From positions 1 to 40,846 of the forward strand of contig SEEM01000027.1 of assembly GCA_004144595.1 (NCBI GenBank): a stretch of 40,846 nt of DNA, in the 5' to 3' direction. This document shows, piece by piece, positions 8,651 through 18,159 of the stretch; within the stretch, counting starts at the first letter, position 1, and the number at the start of each line of letters is the position of its first letter. Both the position numbers and the translations under genes were made by a program. Source of the DNA: Hyphomicrobiales bacterium (GTDB lineage Bacteria > Pseudomonadota > Alphaproteobacteria > Rhizobiales > Beijerinckiaceae). Below the pieces are notes generated by a model. The model saw nothing but the letters and a program-made list of their open reading frames with translations, made no database searches and was not told the origin of the DNA.

Positions 8651-8743
8651 GAGATGGTCGGGCTTGACCCGACCATCTCGGAAACGAGAGAGCGCCTTTT
8701 GCGGTAGCGATTCTCGGGGTTGCGCTTGGCTCCGCCCGAGAAT
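8651..8743 (+). repeat. Composite two-palindrome intergenic repeat, copy A
   Basis: First palindrome: GAGATGGTCGGG (8651-8662) and CCCGACCATCTC (8668-8679), a perfect 12-bp stem with loop CTTGA. Second palindrome: ATTCTCGGG (8710-8718) and CCCGAGAAT (8735-8743). They are joined by an ACGAGAGAGCGCC-containing linker. The whole arrangement recurs in inverted orientation at 24514-24613 (copy B). It lies 7 nt after the mazG stop, between convergent mazG and hflX, and could also end transcription. Confidence 0.85.
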
Positions 8744-8765
8744 GACGCTCTTGCTAGGGCCGCTG

Positions 8766-10157
8766 TCAGCCCTGCCGCTCAGCCTCGCGAAAGCGCGCTG
8801 TAAACGCCCCTTCCCGCTCGGATGGCAGCCGCACGACAAGCTTCAGCCCGCCGTCTTCGCCATCGTGGCGTTCGAGAATCTCGCCATTGGCATGCAACCA
8901 GGCGAGCGACTTACCGTCCCCGGGGGGAAGCTCCAGCTTGTAGACCGGGCGGTTCAGCGTGATCCGGGCCTCGATCGATCGGGTCAGGCGCTCGACGCCT
9001 TCTCCGGTCAGCGCCGAGACAAGAGCCGGGCGCGATCCATCCGGTCGGAGCGTCGCGATGCCGAGCTGGCGCTCGCGCTCGGCCGGGTCGAGCAGGTCGG
9101 CCTTGTTCCAGACCTCGATGACGCGCTGGCCATCGTCCGGATTGATGCCGAGATCGCGCAGGATCGCCTGCACGTCGGCAGCCTGCGCCTGCGTATCCTC
9201 ATGCGCGACGTCGCGGACATGCAGCAGTACGTCGGCCTCGATCGCATCCTCCAGCGTGGCGCGGAAGGCGGCGACGAGCTGCGTCGGCAGGTCCGAGATG
9301 AAGCCGACCGTATCCGAGAGCATGATCCGGGCGCCATGCGGCAGCTTGATCGCCCGCGCCGTCGGGTCGAGCGTGGCGAACAGCATGTCCTGCGCCAGAA
9401 CCTCGGCCGAAGTCAGCCGGTTGAACAGCGTCGACTTGCCCGCGTTCGTGTAGCCGACCAGCGCAACGATCGGATAGGGCACGCGCTTCCGGCTGGCGCG
9501 ATGCAGAGAGCGCGTGCGCTTCACGCTCTCCAGGTCGCGCTCGATCTTGGTCATCCGCTCCTGGATGATACGCCGGTCCGCCTCGATCTGGGTTTCGCCG
9601 GGGCCGCCAAGGAAGCCGAAGCCGCCGCGCTGCCGCTCAAGATGGGTCCAGGACCGCACCAATCGGCTCTTCTGGTAGTTGAGATGCGCGAGCTCGACCT
9701 GAAGCGCGCCTTCCTTCGTGCGCGCCCGCCGGCCGAAGATTTCGAGGATCAGCCCGGTGCGGTCGATGACCTTGCAGCCGAAGACCTTCTCGAGGTTGCG
9801 CTGCTGCACCGGCGACAGGGCGCAGTCCATCACGACGAGGCTGATCTCCTCGATCGTGATGCGCTCGGCCAGTTCCTCGACCTTGCCCTTGCCGAGATAG
9901 GTCGCAGGCCTGAGCGCGGTCAACAGCACCTGCACCGGCTCGACGACCGTCAGGTCGATCGCAGCCGCAAGTCCGACGGCCTCTTCCAGCCGCGCCGCGA
10001 AGGAACGCTGGTTCGCGTCGATGCCGACGCCGCGCTTTTGCAGATAGGGCCCCACGACGAAGGCGCGCGTATTCGCCGCGATGTCGCGTTCGATCTCGTC
10101 GAGCGGCTTGGCGCCTGTGACCCGCGTGGCCGCCCGATCCTTGTGGCTTGCAGCCAA
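8766..10157 (-). CDS. hflX: GTPase HflX, ribosome-associated
   Basis: HflX is a GTPase of the Obg-HflX group that splits stalled or stressed ribosomes. With a TTG start at 10157 the product has 463 aa. The N-terminal HflX domain includes [17 protein letters not shown] and the [19 protein letters not shown] linker helices. The G domain has Walker [10 protein letters not shown] (about 235-243), [10 protein letters not shown] (G3) and NKAD (G4). The frame continues upstream through hfq, but that part is out-of-frame hfq. The TTG lies just after the hfq TGA (10161-10159), suggesting translational coupling; the exact start is uncertain. hfq-hflX order is widely conserved. Confidence 0.93.
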   Translation of the reverse strand: MAASHKDRAATRVTGAKPLDEIERDIAANTRAFVVGPYLQKRGVGIDANQRSFAARLEEAVGLAAAIDLTVVEPVQVLLTALRPATYLGKGKVEELAERITIEEISLVVMDCALSPVQQRNLEKVFGCKVIDRTGLILEIFGRRARTKEGALQVELAHLNYQKSRLVRSWTHLERQRGGFGFLGGPGETQIEADRRIIQERMTKIERDLESVKRTRSLHRASRKRVPYPIVALVGYTNAGKSTLFNRLTSAEVLAQDMLFATLDPTARAIKLPHGARIMLSDTVGFISDLPTQLVAAFRATLEDAIEADVLLHVRDVAHEDTQAQAADVQAILRDLGINPDDGQRVIEVWNKADLLDPAERERQLGIATLRPDGSRPALVSALTGEGVERLTRSIEARITLNRPVYKLELPPGDGKSLAWLHANGEILERHDGEDGGLKLVVRLPSEREGAFTARFREAERQG

Positions 10158-10158
10158 A

Positions 10159-10407
10159 TCAGTTCTTGTCCGTTTCCTCGGGCTCGAACAACTGCACCGG
10201 ATGGCCGGGCATGATGGTCGAGATCGCGTGCTTGTAGACGAGCTGCGAGTGACCGTCACGGCGCAGCAGCACGCAGAAATTGTCGAACCAGGTGACGACG
10301 CCCTGCAGCTTGACGCCGTTGACGAGGAAGATCGTCAGCGGGATCTTCTGCTTGCGCACATGGTTGAGGAAGGTGTCCTGGAGATTCTGTGCCCGCTCGG
10401 CGGCCAT
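10159..10407 (-). CDS. hfq: RNA chaperone Hfq
   Basis: Hfq is a hexameric Sm-like protein that anneals small RNAs to mRNAs. The 82-aa sequence has the Sm1 region ([35 protein letters not shown]), the Sm2 region with YKHAISTI, and a short acidic C-terminal tail as usual in alphaproteobacteria. It starts at ATG 10407, with AGGGACT upstream. It sits between ntrX and hflX. The 211-bp gap to ntrX probably holds its own promoter and contains a nested palindrome close to the start (10426-10456). Confidence 0.97.
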   Translation of the reverse strand: MAAERAQNLQDTFLNHVRKQKIPLTIFLVNGVKLQGVVTWFDNFCVLLRRDGHSQLVYKHAISTIMPGHPVQLFEPEETDKN

Positions 10408-10425
10408 GGGTAGTCCCTGTTGTTG

Positions 10426-10456
10426 GGATCGCCGATCGGATTAAATCCAGCGATCC
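10426..10456 (-). promoter_or_regulatory. Nested palindrome in the hfq leader
   Basis: GGATCGC (10426-10432) pairs with GCGATCC (10450-10456). Inside it GGATT (10438-10442) pairs with AATCC (10444-10448). It ends about 20 nt before the hfq start codon, on its 5' side. It could be an mRNA hairpin that controls hfq translation or an operator; neither is shown. Confidence 0.4.
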
Positions 10457-10618
10457 AATTCGTTCCGTTTCAGGCCGGCGGCGCATTCCACCAGCGTCGG
10501 AACACCGATGCTCCATTAGATCGTCGTCTTCGCCCACAACGCAAGTGCAGCAATGCCGACTTTAGATGCATGCCGCCTGCGTATCGCGCAATTGGGTATG
10601 CGTGTCACGCCTGACGCG

Positions 10619-11986
10619 CTAGCCGACGCCGAGCGACTTCAGCTTCCGGTGCAGCGCCGAGCGCTCCATGCCGATGAACTCTGCCGTGCGCGAGATATTG
10701 CCCGAGAAGCGCGCGATCTGCGCGATCAGGTACTCGCGCTCGAAGATCTCGCGCGCGTCGCGCAGCGGCAGGCTCATCAGGCGCTCTCCGCCCGAGCCCG
10801 ACGGCGTCGTCGGCACCATCGCACCGACTTCGGCCGGCAGCATCTCGATCGTTACCTCGGCCGTCGGATCGCCCTTGGTCAGGATCATCAGCCGTTCGAC
10901 ATTGTTGCGCAGCTCGCGGATGTTGCCCGGCCATTCATGCGATTGCAGCACCGCCATCGCATCGCTGCCGATCTGCCGCTTCGGCAGGCCGCTCGCGATC
11001 GAGATCTGATCCATGAAGAACTCGATCAGCTCGGGCACGTCCTCGCGCCGTTCCGACAGCGGCGGCACCTTGATCGGCACGACGCTGAGGCGGTGATAGA
11101 GGTCCTCGCGGAAATGCCCGTCGGCGATGAGCTGCGCGAGGTCGCGGCTCGACGAGGAGATCACGCGGACATCGACATGAACCCGTGTCGCGCCGCCGAC
11201 GCGCTGGAAATTCTGGTCGACGAGGACGCGCAGGATGCGGTTCTGCGTCTCGCGCGGCATGTCGCCGATCTCGTCGATATAGAGCGAGCCGCCATGGGCC
11301 TCCTCGAGCGCGCCGATCCTGCGCGAGCGCCCGTCGCCGCCCTCGACGCCGAACAGCTCCTCTTCCATCGTCTCGGGCGTGATCGTCGCCGCGTTGATGA
11401 CGATGAAGGGCCCGCTCGACCGGGTCGAGGCGTCGTGCAGCGTGCGCGCCGCCAATTCCTTGCCGCAGCCCGGCTCGCCGGTGATCAGCACGCGCGCATT
11501 TGTCGGCGCAACCCGCTCGATCGTCTGGCGAAGCTGGTTGACGACCGTGGTGCGGCCGACGATCCGGTCGGCCTGGACCGAGCGCGTCTTGAGATCGCGG
11601 ACTTCGCGGCGCAGCCGCGAGGCTTCGAGCGCGCGCTCCGCCACCAGCACCAGCCGGTCGGCCTTGAACGGCTTCTCGATGAAGTCGTAGGCGCCACTCT
11701 TGATCGCGGAGACGGCCGTCTCGATGTTGCCGTGGCCGGAGATCATCACCACCGCCAGATCGGGGTGGTTCTCCTTGATCAGCTCCAGCACCTGCAGACC
11801 GTCGAGCCGGCTGCCCTGCAGCCAGATGTCGAGAAAGACGAGATTGGGCCGGCGCGATGCGATCGCAGCCAGCGCCTCGTCGGCCGAGCCGGCCTTGCGG
11901 GTGCGGTAGCCTTCGTCCTCCAGAAGGCCGGCGACCAGATCGCGGATATCGACTTCGTCGTCCACTACCAGGATGTCAGCGCTCAT
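10619..11986 (-). CDS. ntrX: Nitrogen-assimilation response regulator NtrX
   Basis: NtrX is the response regulator partner of NtrY, linked to nitrogen, redox and envelope control in alphaproteobacteria. The 455-aa protein has a receiver domain (VVDDE; phospho-acceptor Asp53 in FLDIWL), an AAA+ domain (GEPGCGKE Walker A, SLYIDEIGDM Walker B, WPGNIRELRN sensor II region) and a Fis-type helix-turn-helix at the C-terminus (ISRTAEFIGMERSALHRKLKSLG). The sigma54-contact loop GAFTGA is absent: after ELFGVEGG comes a short unrelated segment. Its start codon overlaps the ntrY stop by 4 bases (ATGA at 11983-11986), so the pair is translationally coupled. Confidence 0.95.
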   Translation of the reverse strand: MSADILVVDDEVDIRDLVAGLLEDEGYRTRKAGSADEALAAIASRRPNLVFLDIWLQGSRLDGLQVLELIKENHPDLAVVMISGHGNIETAVSAIKSGAYDFIEKPFKADRLVLVAERALEASRLRREVRDLKTRSVQADRIVGRTTVVNQLRQTIERVAPTNARVLITGEPGCGKELAARTLHDASTRSSGPFIVINAATITPETMEEELFGVEGGDGRSRRIGALEEAHGGSLYIDEIGDMPRETQNRILRVLVDQNFQRVGGATRVHVDVRVISSSSRDLAQLIADGHFREDLYHRLSVVPIKVPPLSERREDVPELIEFFMDQISIASGLPKRQIGSDAMAVLQSHEWPGNIRELRNNVERLMILTKGDPTAEVTIEMLPAEVGAMVPTTPSGSGGERLMSLPLRDAREIFEREYLIAQIARFSGNISRTAEFIGMERSALHRKLKSLGVG

Positions 11987-14334
11987 AGGCGTATCCCATT
12001 CTTCGAATCATCCGTGTTGCGCGAGCCGTTATCCGGCCGGGCGGCCCCATCGCCGCCCTCAGTATCCTGCTCCGGGCCGGTTTCGGGAAACCAGAGGCGG
12101 ATGCGCGCGCCCCGTGCCCCGCTGGCGGCGTCCGGGCGGTCGAGCAGTTCGATGCCGCCGCCATGGTCCTCCAGGATCTTGCCGACGATGGCTAGCCCTA
12201 AGCCTGTCCCGCCCTCTCGGGTCGTCATATAAGGTTCGAGCAGCTTCTGGCGCTGGTCCGCCGGCAGGCCCTTGCCGTTGTCGATGACGTCGATGACGAT
12301 CCGTCCGTCGTCCAGCCGCGCCATCTGGACATCGATGCGGCCCTGCCCGCGCTCCTCCGCCGGCACGGCCTCGATCGCCTCCGTCGCGTTCTTGATGACG
12401 TTGGTCAGCGCCTGCGAGATCAGGCGCCGGTCGAAGCGCGCCTGGACCGTCTCTGCCGGCAAGGATTCAGCGATCGTCGTATCGGGATTGCCGACGCGCC
12501 ACAGGAAGATGATCTGGCGAACCGTCTCGACGATATCCTCGCGAGCGAGCGAAGGCTTCGGCATGCGGGCGAACGAGGAGAACTCGTCGACCATGCGCCT
12601 GATATCCTCGACCTGCCGCACGATCGTATCGGTGCACTGGTCGAAGACGTCCTTGCCCTCGGTAATGACGCGCCCGAACCGGCGTTTGATGCGCTCCGCC
12701 GAAAGCTGGATCGGAGTCAGCGGGTTCTTGATCTCATGCGCGATGCGGCGGGCGACATCGGCCCAGGCGGCGGTGCGCTGGGCGGAGACGAGATCGGTGA
12801 TGTCGTCGAGCGTCACCACGAGTCCGGCCCCGGTCCCCTCGCCTTCCCTGACCGCGCGGATGTTGACCATCCGGTCCTGGCCGGCGCGCGTGAACGCCAC
12901 CTGGCCGGAACTCTGGCGTTGCCGGTTCTGCAGGGCTTCGGTGACGAAGCCCGCCACCTCGGGCGCGACCTCGGCGATCGGCTTGCCGAGCAGGCGCCCG
13001 CCGGTCCCGAGCAGGTTCTCGGCCGATCGGTTGATCGTCGTGACATGCCCGTCGCCGTCGAGGCTGAGCACGCCGGAGGAGACGCCGGACAGGACGGTCT
13101 CGGTGAAGCGCCGGCGCCGGTCGATGACCTCGCTCGCCGTGACCAGGCTGTCGCGCTGGCGGCGCAGCTCCGCCGTCATCTTGTTGAAGGTCTCTCCGAG
13201 ATGCGCGAGATCGCCCTCCGATCGTCGGATCGGCACCTGGACATAGAAATTTCCGCTCGAAACCTGGTCCGTCGCGTCGATCATGCGCCGGATCGGCGCG
13301 ACCAGGCCATTGGCGAAGCTCAAGCCAAGCCATATCGCCGAGAGCAGCAGGATCAGCGCGATCAACCCGTACATCGAGGCGAAGGCGATCTGCACGCCTT
13401 TGCGGCGCGCATCGATCGAGAGATATTCGACGGCCGCCCCGCGCGCGACCGAAGGGAACTCCACGGCCAGCGGATCGACCTCGCGCGCGACATGCAGGAA
13501 GCTGTTGTCATAGGCGGGCAGCTTCACCACGGCGCCGAAGACGGTCCCCGTCCGCGGAATGACGCAGATCGGCTCCGGTGCCGACGTGGCATCGTCGAAG
13601 GCCGCCTGGTCCGGCATGGGCGGGTCGCGCAGCACGTTGATATTGGCGCGCACGACCACCTTGTCCGGCGGCTGGATGATCGCGGCAACCGGCAGGCCGA
13701 GCGCCGTCGCGCGCGACGTCAGAAAGTTCTCGAACCATTTGCGGTCGACGTCGTAGGCGGGCTTCGCCCGGCTCAGGTCGTCGGCGAGAACGCGGATTTC
13801 GCGGCCGAGCGAACGGCATTGGCTCGCGGCATACGCATCCGCGACCTCGACCGACTTGAACACCGCATCACGCATCCGGTCGGAGAACCACGGCTCCAGC
13901 CCGCGTTCGATCGTGACGGTGGCAATGATCGCGACGAGCACGGCCGGCAGCGCCGCGATGATGCTGAACAGGCCGACGATGCGGACATGAAGGCCGGCCG
14001 CCGCCGCTCCCGCCTTGCGGGCGCGGATCAGCACGGCGGCCTCGATCGCCACGATGACGATCAGAACGAGGATCAGCAGCGCGTTCAGCACGAACACGCC
14101 GACCACGACCTCGTGCACGGGCACGATCGGCGTCGCGCCGGACAGCACCAGGAAGGTGAGCAGCGCCGAGATCAGCGCCAGCGCGACAACGATCCCGCCG
14201 ACCCAGCCCGAGACCCGGCGGGACTTCTCCTCGCCACGCGGCATCATTCTGGCTTCGTTGACAGACGCAGACACGTTTTCCGACAACTCCGAGATGGCAG
14301 GGATCGCAACGCGATCATGCCTGCGGGGCGCCAC
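11983..14334 (-). CDS. ntrY: Nitrogen-assimilation sensor histidine kinase NtrY
   Basis: Membrane sensor kinase that phosphorylates NtrX (783 aa as drawn). Order of parts: transmembrane helices near residues 45-65, 75-105 and 120-145; a periplasmic region to about 325; a further membrane helix; HAMP (FANGLVAPIRRMIDATD); PAS (about 435-530); HisKA with HEIKNPLTPIQLSAERI; and an HATPase domain with NVIKNATEAI, DNGKGLP and GGTGLGLAIV. The first codon is a GTG at 14334. Internal starts at GTG 14274 or ATG 14247 are equally possible, since no clear ribosome-binding site decides. It lies 61 bp downstream of ntrC. Confidence 0.94.
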   Translation of the reverse strand: MAPRRHDRVAIPAISELSENVSASVNEARMMPRGEEKSRRVSGWVGGIVVALALISALLTFLVLSGATPIVPVHEVVVGVFVLNALLILVLIVIVAIEAAVLIRARKAGAAAAGLHVRIVGLFSIIAALPAVLVAIIATVTIERGLEPWFSDRMRDAVFKSVEVADAYAASQCRSLGREIRVLADDLSRAKPAYDVDRKWFENFLTSRATALGLPVAAIIQPPDKVVVRANINVLRDPPMPDQAAFDDATSAPEPICVIPRTGTVFGAVVKLPAYDNSFLHVAREVDPLAVEFPSVARGAAVEYLSIDARRKGVQIAFASMYGLIALILLLSAIWLGLSFANGLVAPIRRMIDATDQVSSGNFYVQVPIRRSEGDLAHLGETFNKMTAELRRQRDSLVTASEVIDRRRRFTETVLSGVSSGVLSLDGDGHVTTINRSAENLLGTGGRLLGKPIAEVAPEVAGFVTEALQNRQRQSSGQVAFTRAGQDRMVNIRAVREGEGTGAGLVVTLDDITDLVSAQRTAAWADVARRIAHEIKNPLTPIQLSAERIKRRFGRVITEGKDVFDQCTDTIVRQVEDIRRMVDEFSSFARMPKPSLAREDIVETVRQIIFLWRVGNPDTTIAESLPAETVQARFDRRLISQALTNVIKNATEAIEAVPAEERGQGRIDVQMARLDDGRIVIDVIDNGKGLPADQRQKLLEPYMTTREGGTGLGLAIVGKILEDHGGGIELLDRPDAASGARGARIRLWFPETGPEQDTEGGDGAARPDNGSRNTDDSKNGIRL

Positions 14335-14356
14335 TGATGCGCCGCCGCAACGGTGT

Positions 14357-14371
14357 TGTCAAAATATGACA
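14357..14371 (-). promoter_or_regulatory. Operator-like palindrome in the ntrC-ntrY gap
   Basis: TGTCA-N5-TGACA, a perfect 5-bp inverted repeat with an A/T-only spacer. It lies in the 61-bp gap upstream of ntrY, inside a local AT-rich dip. Read on the minus strand it contains TTGACA, a full -35 hexamer. It may be a binding site for a dimeric regulator or part of an internal ntrYX promoter; no specific factor can be named. Confidence 0.4.
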
Positions 14372-14395
14372 TTCACAAGGCGGAAGCGCCTCGCT

Positions 14396-15847
14396 TCAGC
14401 GCGGCGAGCGAACGACCTGCATGTCGAGCTCGCGAATCTTCTTGCGCAGCGTGTTGCGATTGAGCCCCAGCAGCTCCGCGGCGCGGATCTGGTTTCCGCG
14501 CGTGGCGGCGAGCGCCGCGGCAATCAAGGGCGGCTCGATCTCGCGCAGGATACGATGATAGAGGCCCGGCGGCGGAATATTGTCGCCGAAACCGCCGAAA
14601 TACTGGCCAAGGTGGCGCTCGACCGAGCCGGACAGCGTCTCTGCGCGTTCCGATACCGAAGGACTGCTCGCGAAGCCCTGCCCCACCGCCGCCGGCTGCA
14701 ACTCGGCCTCGATGATCGGCGCGGTGATCGTCTCCTGCGGATAGAGCGCCGCCAGGCGCCGGACGAGGTTCTCGAGCTCGCGGACGTTACCCGGCCAGCG
14801 GTACTGCCGCATCACGTCCATGGCTTCCGAATCGACCTGCTTGCGCGGCAGTCCCTCCTTCTCGACCAGCGTGAAGAAGTGGCGGACGAGGTCGGGGATA
14901 TCCTCGATGCGCTCGCGCAGCGGCGGCAGGCGGATCGGCACGACGTTCAAGCGGAAGAACAGATCCTCGCGGAACAAGCCCTGCGCGATCGAGATGCGCA
15001 GGTCCTTGTTGGTCGCGGCGACGATGCGGACATTGGTCTTGATCGGGGTGCGCCCGCCGACCGTGGTGTATTCACCCTGCTGGAGCACGCGCAGCAGGCG
15101 GGTCTGTGCCTCCATCGGCATGTCGCCGATCTCGTCGAGGAAAAGCGTGCCGCCCTCCGCCTGCTCGAAACGACCGGACGAGCGTGTTAGCGCTCCCGTG
15201 AAGGCGCCCTTCTCATGACCGAAAAGCTCGGATTCGATCAGGTCCTTCGGGATCGCAGCCATGTTGATCGCCACGAAGGGGCCGTTCTTGCGCTTGCCGT
15301 AATCGTGCAGGGCGCGCGCCACCAGCTCCTTTCCGGTACCGGATTCGCCGTTGATCATCACCGTGAGATCGATCGGCATCAGGCGTGCGAGCGCCCGGTA
15401 GACGTCCTGCATCGCCGGCGAGCGGCCGATCAGCGGAATATCCTCGGGCTCGGCCGCGTGGCCACGGGCAGCCTCGCCGCGCGGGCGCGACAACGCGCGC
15501 CCGACGATGGCGACGAGTTCCTTCAGGTCGAAGGGTTTCGGCAGGTATTCGTACGCCCCCCGCTCGGAAGCCTTGATCGCCGTCATGAAGGTGTTCTGCG
15601 CGCTCATCACGATGATCGGCAGCTCGGGCCGCACCCGCTTGATGCGCGGCAGCAGGTCGAAGGCATTGCCATCCGGCATCACGACATCGGTGATGATGAG
15701 GTCGCCCAGACCCTGGGCAGCCCAGGTCCAGAGCGTGGCGGCCTGGCCCGTGGTCCTGACTTCGTAGCCCGCTCGGGCAAGCGCCTGGTTCAGGACGGTG
15801 CGGATCGCGGCGTCGTCGTCGGCGACGAGGATATGACCGGTCGGCAT
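14396..15847 (-). CDS. ntrC: Nitrogen regulation response regulator NtrC (NRI, sigma54 activator)
   Basis: NtrC is the enhancer-binding protein that activates sigma54 promoters such as those of glutamine synthetase genes under nitrogen limitation. The 483-aa sequence has a receiver (VADDD; Asp54 in IITDVVMPD), a central AAA+ domain (GESGTGKE Walker [16 protein letters not shown] with the intact sigma54-contact loop, FLDEIGDMP Walker B) and a Fis-type HTH ([24 protein letters not shown]). It follows ntrB by 16 nt in the same operon. Its usual targets glnB-glnA lie about 20 kb away in this window. Confidence 0.97.
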   Translation of the reverse strand: MPTGHILVADDDAAIRTVLNQALARAGYEVRTTGQAATLWTWAAQGLGDLIITDVVMPDGNAFDLLPRIKRVRPELPIIVMSAQNTFMTAIKASERGAYEYLPKPFDLKELVAIVGRALSRPRGEAARGHAAEPEDIPLIGRSPAMQDVYRALARLMPIDLTVMINGESGTGKELVARALHDYGKRKNGPFVAINMAAIPKDLIESELFGHEKGAFTGALTRSSGRFEQAEGGTLFLDEIGDMPMEAQTRLLRVLQQGEYTTVGGRTPIKTNVRIVAATNKDLRISIAQGLFREDLFFRLNVVPIRLPPLRERIEDIPDLVRHFFTLVEKEGLPRKQVDSEAMDVMRQYRWPGNVRELENLVRRLAALYPQETITAPIIEAELQPAAVGQGFASSPSVSERAETLSGSVERHLGQYFGGFGDNIPPPGLYHRILREIEPPLIAAALAATRGNQIRAAELLGLNRNTLRKKIRELDMQVVRSPR

Positions 15848-15863
15848 GTGTTGCTTTAGGCCT

Positions 15864-17006
15864 TTACGTTGCCTGCCCCGACCTGAGCTGGTGCAGGGGC
15901 AGGAGGATCCTGAAATGGGTCCGGCGCGGAACGGATTCGCATTCGACGATTCCGCCGTGATCGCCGATCACCTTGGCGACAAGTGCAAGTCCAAGGCCAC
16001 TTCCCTGGGCCTTGGTGGTGACGAAGGGATCGAACAGGTGCGGCACCAGATCGGCCGGGACGCCGGGCCCGTTGTCTCGCACGCCGATTTCCAGGGGCAG
16101 CGCGATGCGCTCGGTTGTTCCCGGCACTTGCAGCCTGATGCCGGGGCGATAGGCGGTCGTCAGCGTGATTTCGCCGTCGATCGCGCTCTCGCCGACGGCC
16201 TCGGCGGCATTCTTCACGAGATTGAGCAGAACCTGGACGAGCTGGTCGCGGTTGCCGGCCACCGGCGGCAGCGACGGGTCGTAGGCTTCCGTGAAGCGGA
16301 TATGCCGGGCGAAGCCCGACTGGGCGAGGCGCTTCACATGGTCCAGCACGTCATGGACATTCACCGCGTCGCGCTCGCTCGGCCGCTCGTCGCCGAACAA
16401 TTCGACGCGCTCGACCAGCTTCACGATCCGGTCGGTCTCGTCGCAGATCAACTGCGTCAGCATCCGGTCCTCGTCGCCGATCGAACCCTCGAGCAATTGC
16501 GCTGCTCCACGGATGCCGGAGAGCGGGTTCTTGATCTCATGGGCAAGCATCGCACCGAGCGCGGTGATCGAGCGGGCTGCTCCGCGATGCGTCAATTGCC
16601 TGTCCATTTTTTCGGCAATTGTCCGTTCTTGCAGCATCAACACGACCGCGTCGCCCTGGCTGGGCAAGGGAGAGGCAAAGACATCGACAATGTGATCGGT
16701 TCCGAGGCGGGGCGTGCCGAGATCGAGGCGATACTCGCTGACGCTGGCGCCGCGGCGTTGCACCTCCTCGATGACGCCGAGCACGGGTGAACCGAAGGCG
16801 ACGAGGTCGTCGATGCGCTGGCGCTTGAGCAGGGCCGCGCTGGACTGGAAGAAATCTTCGGCCGCCGTGTTCGCGTAGAGCACGGCATGGCTCTCGCCGA
16901 TCACCAGCACCGGCATGGGCAACACGTTCAGCGCCTGGACCTCGATCAGGTCGAGCAGGTAGTCGCTGCGACTTCCAAGCCCTTTTTCGGCAAACATCGC
17001 CGTCAT
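15864..17006 (-). CDS. ntrB: Nitrogen regulation sensor histidine kinase NtrB (NRII, GlnL)
   Basis: NtrB is the soluble kinase/phosphatase of NtrC and is controlled by P-II proteins. The 380-aa protein has an N-terminal PAS domain (about 28-135; [23 protein letters not shown]), a HisKA domain with [20 protein letters not shown], and an HATPase domain ([35 protein letters not shown]). There is no transmembrane segment. It begins 18 nt after dusB with a GGAGCAG ribosome-binding site. The dusB-ntrB-ntrC arrangement is the classical nifR3-ntrBC operon of rhizobia. Confidence 0.97.
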   Translation of the reverse strand: MTAMFAEKGLGSRSDYLLDLIEVQALNVLPMPVLVIGESHAVLYANTAAEDFFQSSAALLKRQRIDDLVAFGSPVLGVIEEVQRRGASVSEYRLDLGTPRLGTDHIVDVFASPLPSQGDAVVLMLQERTIAEKMDRQLTHRGAARSITALGAMLAHEIKNPLSGIRGAAQLLEGSIGDEDRMLTQLICDETDRIVKLVERVELFGDERPSERDAVNVHDVLDHVKRLAQSGFARHIRFTEAYDPSLPPVAGNRDQLVQVLLNLVKNAAEAVGESAIDGEITLTTAYRPGIRLQVPGTTERIALPLEIGVRDNGPGVPADLVPHLFDPFVTTKAQGSGLGLALVAKVIGDHGGIVECESVPRRTHFRILLPLHQLRSGQAT

Positions 17007-17024
17007 CGGCTGCTCCTTGCGGCG

Positions 17025-18014
17025 TCAGGCCGCTTCGCGATTGCGATCGGTGGAAAACAGGCTCGTCAGCGCGGCCAGGACCTGCTTGGGCTCGTCGGAG
17101 GTCAGCAGGCTGCGGCGCAATTCCGCATCGGGCTCGCAGCCATCGGCCACGGCATCGTCCGCATAGGCCGCCAGATGTTTGCGGGCGTGGCGCACGCCAT
17201 GCGCGACGCCGATCAGAGCGAGCAGGCCCTCGTAATGTTCACGCGCCAGCGCCAGTTTCTCGCCCAGCGTCGGCCGGCGGAACGCGCGCCCCTCTAAAGC
17301 CGCGCCGATCTCGCCGACCAGCCAGGGGCGGCCGAGCGCAGCACGCCCGACCATGACGAAATCGGCGCCGGACTGATCGAGGCAGGCGCGCGCATCCGCG
17401 GCGTCATGGATATCGCCATTGGCGACCAGCGGAAAATCCCCGCTAGCGCGCACCGCCGCGATCGCCCGCCAATCGGCCCGGCCCTTGTAGAATTGCTGGC
17501 GCGTGCGGCCATGGACCGTAATCATCCGCGCGCCCGCATCGACCGCCCTGCGGGCCAGCTCCGGAGCGTTGCGGGCAGCATCGTCCCAGCCGAGGCGCAT
17601 CTTGACCGTCACCGGCACGCGGGTGGCCGCGACCGCGGCCTCGACCAGCGCAACCGCGTGGTCGAGATCGCGCATCAACGCGGAGCCAGCCCAGCCGCCT
17701 GTTACCTTTTTGGCCGGGCAGCCCATGTTGATGTCGACGATATCAGCACCATTGGCCTCGGCGAGCCGCGCCGCCTCCCCCATCCAATACGGGTCGCAGC
17801 CGGCGAGCTGCACGACATGCGGCGAGACGCCCTCGCCCTCGGCGCGGATGCGCGCCTCCTCGCTGCCGCGCACGAACTCGTCGGACGCGACCATCTCCGA
17901 CACCACGATTCCGGCATGACTACGAGCCGCCAGGCGGCGCATGACGATGTCGGTCACGCCGGACATCGGCGCCAGGAAGGCGCGGGACGCGATCGGGATA
18001 CCTGCAATGTCCAA
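17025..18014 (-). CDS. dusB: tRNA-dihydrouridine synthase DusB (NifR3)
   Basis: FMN-dependent enzyme that reduces uridine to dihydrouridine in tRNA D-loops. The 329-aa TIM-barrel protein shows APMSGVTDIVMRR, NMGCPAKKVTGGWAGSALMRD (with the catalytic Cys) and TVHGRTRQQFYKG, followed by a C-terminal helical domain. The initiator is TTG at 18014, supported by AAGAAGG about 8 nt upstream and by the MDIAGIPIASRAFLAPM N-terminus. It is the first gene of the ntr operon, and a plausible promoter lies 40-65 bp upstream (18052-18080). Confidence 0.95.
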   Translation of the reverse strand: MDIAGIPIASRAFLAPMSGVTDIVMRRLAARSHAGIVVSEMVASDEFVRGSEEARIRAEGEGVSPHVVQLAGCDPYWMGEAARLAEANGADIVDINMGCPAKKVTGGWAGSALMRDLDHAVALVEAAVAATRVPVTVKMRLGWDDAARNAPELARRAVDAGARMITVHGRTRQQFYKGRADWRAIAAVRASGDFPLVANGDIHDAADARACLDQSGADFVMVGRAALGRPWLVGEIGAALEGRAFRRPTLGEKLALAREHYEGLLALIGVAHGVRHARKHLAAYADDAVADGCEPDAELRRSLLTSDEPKQVLAALTSLFSTDRNREAA

Positions 18015-18051
18015 AGGGTAGCCTTCTTTTAAGGCAATTCTCTCGATGCAT

Positions 18052-18080
18052 ATTTATTGGACAATGCTGCATGAGCGCAA
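18052..18080 (-). promoter_or_regulatory. Candidate housekeeping promoter of the dusB-ntrBC operon
   Basis: Read on the minus strand: -35 TTGCGC (18080-18075), 17-bp spacer, -10 ATAAAT (18057-18052). A start site near 18044 would leave a leader of about 30 nt before the TTG start of dusB. It lies in the AT-rich gap to divergent ispDF. The match is partial and rests on spacing and position. Confidence 0.35.
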
Positions 18081-18159
18081 GCGTTTACGACGAATGCTGC
18101 AATGCAACAACGTCGCACCCCCTGCCCCATCCCTGCAGAATTGGTTATTGCATGCACCC

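Noticed and set aside
10498..10525. GGAAC in the ntrX-hfq gap as an EcfG promoter
   Set aside because: No CGTT at 16-17 bp (only CGTC at about 20), and it points away from hfq.
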